DNA of 6,242 bases. Origin: Acidimicrobiaceae bacterium. Its GTDB lineage: Bacteria; Actinomycetota; Acidimicrobiia; Acidimicrobiales; UBA8190. The position numbers were made by a program, and so were the translations under genes. The notes beneath the pieces were generated by a model. The model was not told where the DNA came from and ran no database searches. It saw only the letters and a program-made list of their open reading frames with translations. Position 1 is the first letter of the stretch; every line of letters begins with the position of its first letter. Below are positions 5,306 to 6,242 of the stretch, one piece after another. The stretch lies in contig PKWD01000227.1 of the NCBI GenBank assembly GCA_003131945.1, positions 2,396 through 8,637 of the forward strand, given 5' to 3'.

Positions 5306-5710
5306 TCAGCCGAACAACTTGGCCGGGGTGTTCACCTTGTCGGCGGCGATGCGCAGGATGATTCGGCCTTCGGGCCCGATGGGATTCTGGTAGTCGGTGC
5401 CCACGTAGCGGTTGGAGAGCTCGTCGATGTGGGCGCGCGCGGCGTCGCCGGCCACGGTGCCGACGAGATGACCCCGCACCTCGGCCCAGTCCCACGGGTT
5501 GTCGGCCGAGTGGATGAGAACGGTCACCCGCGGGTCGCGGGCCACGTTGCGGGCTCGTTGGCGTTGGGGCTCGGTGTTGACGAGCAGCACCTCCCCGTCG
5601 GTGTCGACCCACGTGAGCAAGGCCTGGGGTTGGCCATTCGGCATCAGGGTCACCACCGTGGCCAAATTCGGCCCTTTGGCCAGCCGGATGACGTCGTCGT
5701 CGAGAGCCAT
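5306..5710 (-). CDS. PPOX-class F420-dependent oxidoreductase (split beta-barrel FMN/F420-binding)
   Basis: This 134-residue cytosolic protein has the split-barrel flavin/deazaflavin-binding fold and should bind F420 (or FMN) for reduction or oxidation of an unknown small molecule, probably as a dimer. Family features in order: LATVVTLMPNGQPQALLTWVD (residues 16-36), VLLVNTEPQRQRARNVARDPRVTVLI (41-66) with the basic RQRARN stretch that usually contacts the cofactor phosphates, NPWDWAEVRGHLVG (71-84), helix ARAHIDELSNRYVG (91-104), and the final strand EGRIILRIAADKV (114-126). Length is normal for the class. Start ATG at 5710 has GGGAGGA 9 bases upstream. It lies 37 bases behind the NTF2-like gene on the same strand, so the two probably form an operon. 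F420 versus FMN use is inferred from family resemblance. Confidence 0.88.
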   Translation of the reverse strand: MALDDDVIRLAKGPNLATVVTLMPNGQPQALLTWVDTDGEVLLVNTEPQRQRARNVARDPRVTVLIHSADNPWDWAEVRGHLVGTVAGDAARAHIDELSNRYVGTDYQNPIGPEGRIILRIAADKVNTPAKLFG

Positions 5711-5747
5711 GTCAGTTCGTCCTCCCGTCGCTCGAGGATGGGGCCGT

Positions 5748-6170
5748 TCAGCCGGGCTTGGGGCCGGCGCCGGGGTCGAGACCGGCGGCCGTCATCCCCT
5801 TCTGGATCTGTTGGGTTGGTTCATTGGTGTCCAGGTAGTCCCGCCACCGGGTGACCCGTCCCTCGTCGTCCACCTCGACGACGGTGGCGCCTTCCATCTT
5901 GATGGGAATGCCGGGTCGGTCGGGCCCTTCGGCATAGAAGGTGGCCGTCCCCGTCCACTCGAAGACGGCCCAGTCGTCTCCCCCGCGGATGGTGTCGATC
6001 CTCTGCTGCCAGTCCGGAAAGATACTGTCCGTATCGTTCGCCACCTTGCGCACATCCGTGGTCCACGGTGTGACGGGGTCGCTGAACAGCCCGCCCCTGG
6101 CGAACAGGGCCTCGAAGGCATCGGCCCCATCTGTCTGTTCCATCTGCCGAGCCCACGCCTGCCAATCCAC
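5748..6170 (-). CDS. NTF2/SnoaL-like family protein
   Basis: This 140-residue protein has the cone-shaped alpha+beta NTF2-like fold used by SnoaL-type isomerases, dehydratases and ligand-binding proteins; no specific reaction can be assigned. The N-terminal helices (DWQAWARQMEQ, then ADAFEALFARGGLFSDPVTPW, about residues 17-36) are followed by IFPDWQQRIDTIRGGDDWAVFEWTGTATF (50-78), GIPIKMEGATVVEVDDEGRVTRWRDYLD (87-114) and a Gly/Pro-rich tail. The strand-turn-strand ending RWRDYLD is typical of the family. GTG at 6170 is chosen because AAGGAGGA lies immediately upstream; ATG at 6230 would put that ribosome site inside the gene. It probably leads an operon with the PPOX gene. Confidence 0.85.
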   Translation of the reverse strand: MDWQAWARQMEQTDGADAFEALFARGGLFSDPVTPWTTDVRKVANDTDSIFPDWQQRIDTIRGGDDWAVFEWTGTATFYAEGPDRPGIPIKMEGATVVEVDDEGRVTRWRDYLDTNEPTQQIQKGMTAAGLDPGAGPKPG

Positions 6171-6173
6171 CGG

Positions 6174-6181
6174 TCCTCCTT
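6174..6181 (-). promoter_or_regulatory. Shine-Dalgarno site fixing the GTG start at 6170
   Basis: On the minus strand AAGGAGGA lies 3 bases before the GTG at 6170 (4 bases from the GGAGG core). Spacing is tight but it is the strongest ribosome site in the window, and it argues against the longer ATG-started reading. Confidence 0.75.
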
Positions 6182-6202
6182 CTTCGGTCGACAACCGACG
6201 AG

Positions 6203-6230
6203 AGCCTACGTCGCCTGGCCGCCACGTCAC
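6203..6230 (-). promoter_or_regulatory. possible promoter of the NTF2-like/PPOX pair
   Basis: On the minus strand GTGACG (6230-6225) and TAGGCT (6208-6203) are separated by 16 bases and resemble a weak -35/-10 pair. The expected transcription start would leave a leader of roughly 25 bases before the GTG, including the ribosome site. A 5-bp inverted repeat (TCGGT/ACCGA, 6184-6198) overlaps the expected start. The consensus match is poor, so this is tentative. Confidence 0.25.
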
Positions 6231-6242
6231 CGGCTCACGGGC

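Overview
This is a GC-rich chromosomal segment from an actinobacterium. The evidence is the dense, strongly GC-biased coding, a gene of the F420-associated PPOX flavin/deazaflavin oxidoreductase type, a DUF664 (DinB/mycothiol-dependent) gene end, and a small RCEGGP-type protein that I associate with actinobacteria. Acidimicrobiia is a plausible class, but this is inference and not proven by the window. I see no insertion sequence, integrase, phage gene, tRNA, rRNA or CRISPR repeat.

Layout. Bases 1-81 hold the last 26 codons of a plus-strand DUF664/DinB-like gene. On the minus strand follow a monomeric sarcosine oxidase-like FAD enzyme (106-1296) and, overlapping its start, a secreted or membrane-anchored lytic transglycosylase (1277-1921). 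The next ~450 bases (1922-2368) have no confident gene. They hold a hairpin, a possible 20-codon leader ORF upstream of the transglycosylase, and a low-confidence plus-strand Pro/Trp/Arg-rich ORF (2037-2390). A minus-strand PaaI-type hotdog thioesterase (2369-2782) is divergent from a plus-strand pair: a protein made of two similar ~110-residue halves (2896-3594) and an alkyltransferase-like (ATL) protein with Trp in place of the acceptor Cys (3627-3923). A small minus-strand protein of about 56 residues (3984-4154) is divergent from a redoxin with a CxC active site (4255-5295). The window ends with a minus-strand pair: an NTF2/SnoaL-like protein (5748-6170) followed by a PPOX-class F420-dependent oxidoreductase (5306-5710).

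How the genes relate. Strand changes are frequent, and only three same-strand clusters look co-transcribed: transglycosylase with oxidase, two-domain protein with ATL, and NTF2-like with PPOX. The products (amine oxidation, cell-wall cleavage, acyl-thioester hydrolysis, DNA-lesion recognition, thiol redox chemistry, F420 chemistry) do not form one pathway. I see no convincing new multi-gene system. The most interesting items are individual proteins: the CxC redoxin with its cysteine-bearing N-terminal domain, the ATL protein, the internally duplicated protein, and the small RCEGGP protein.
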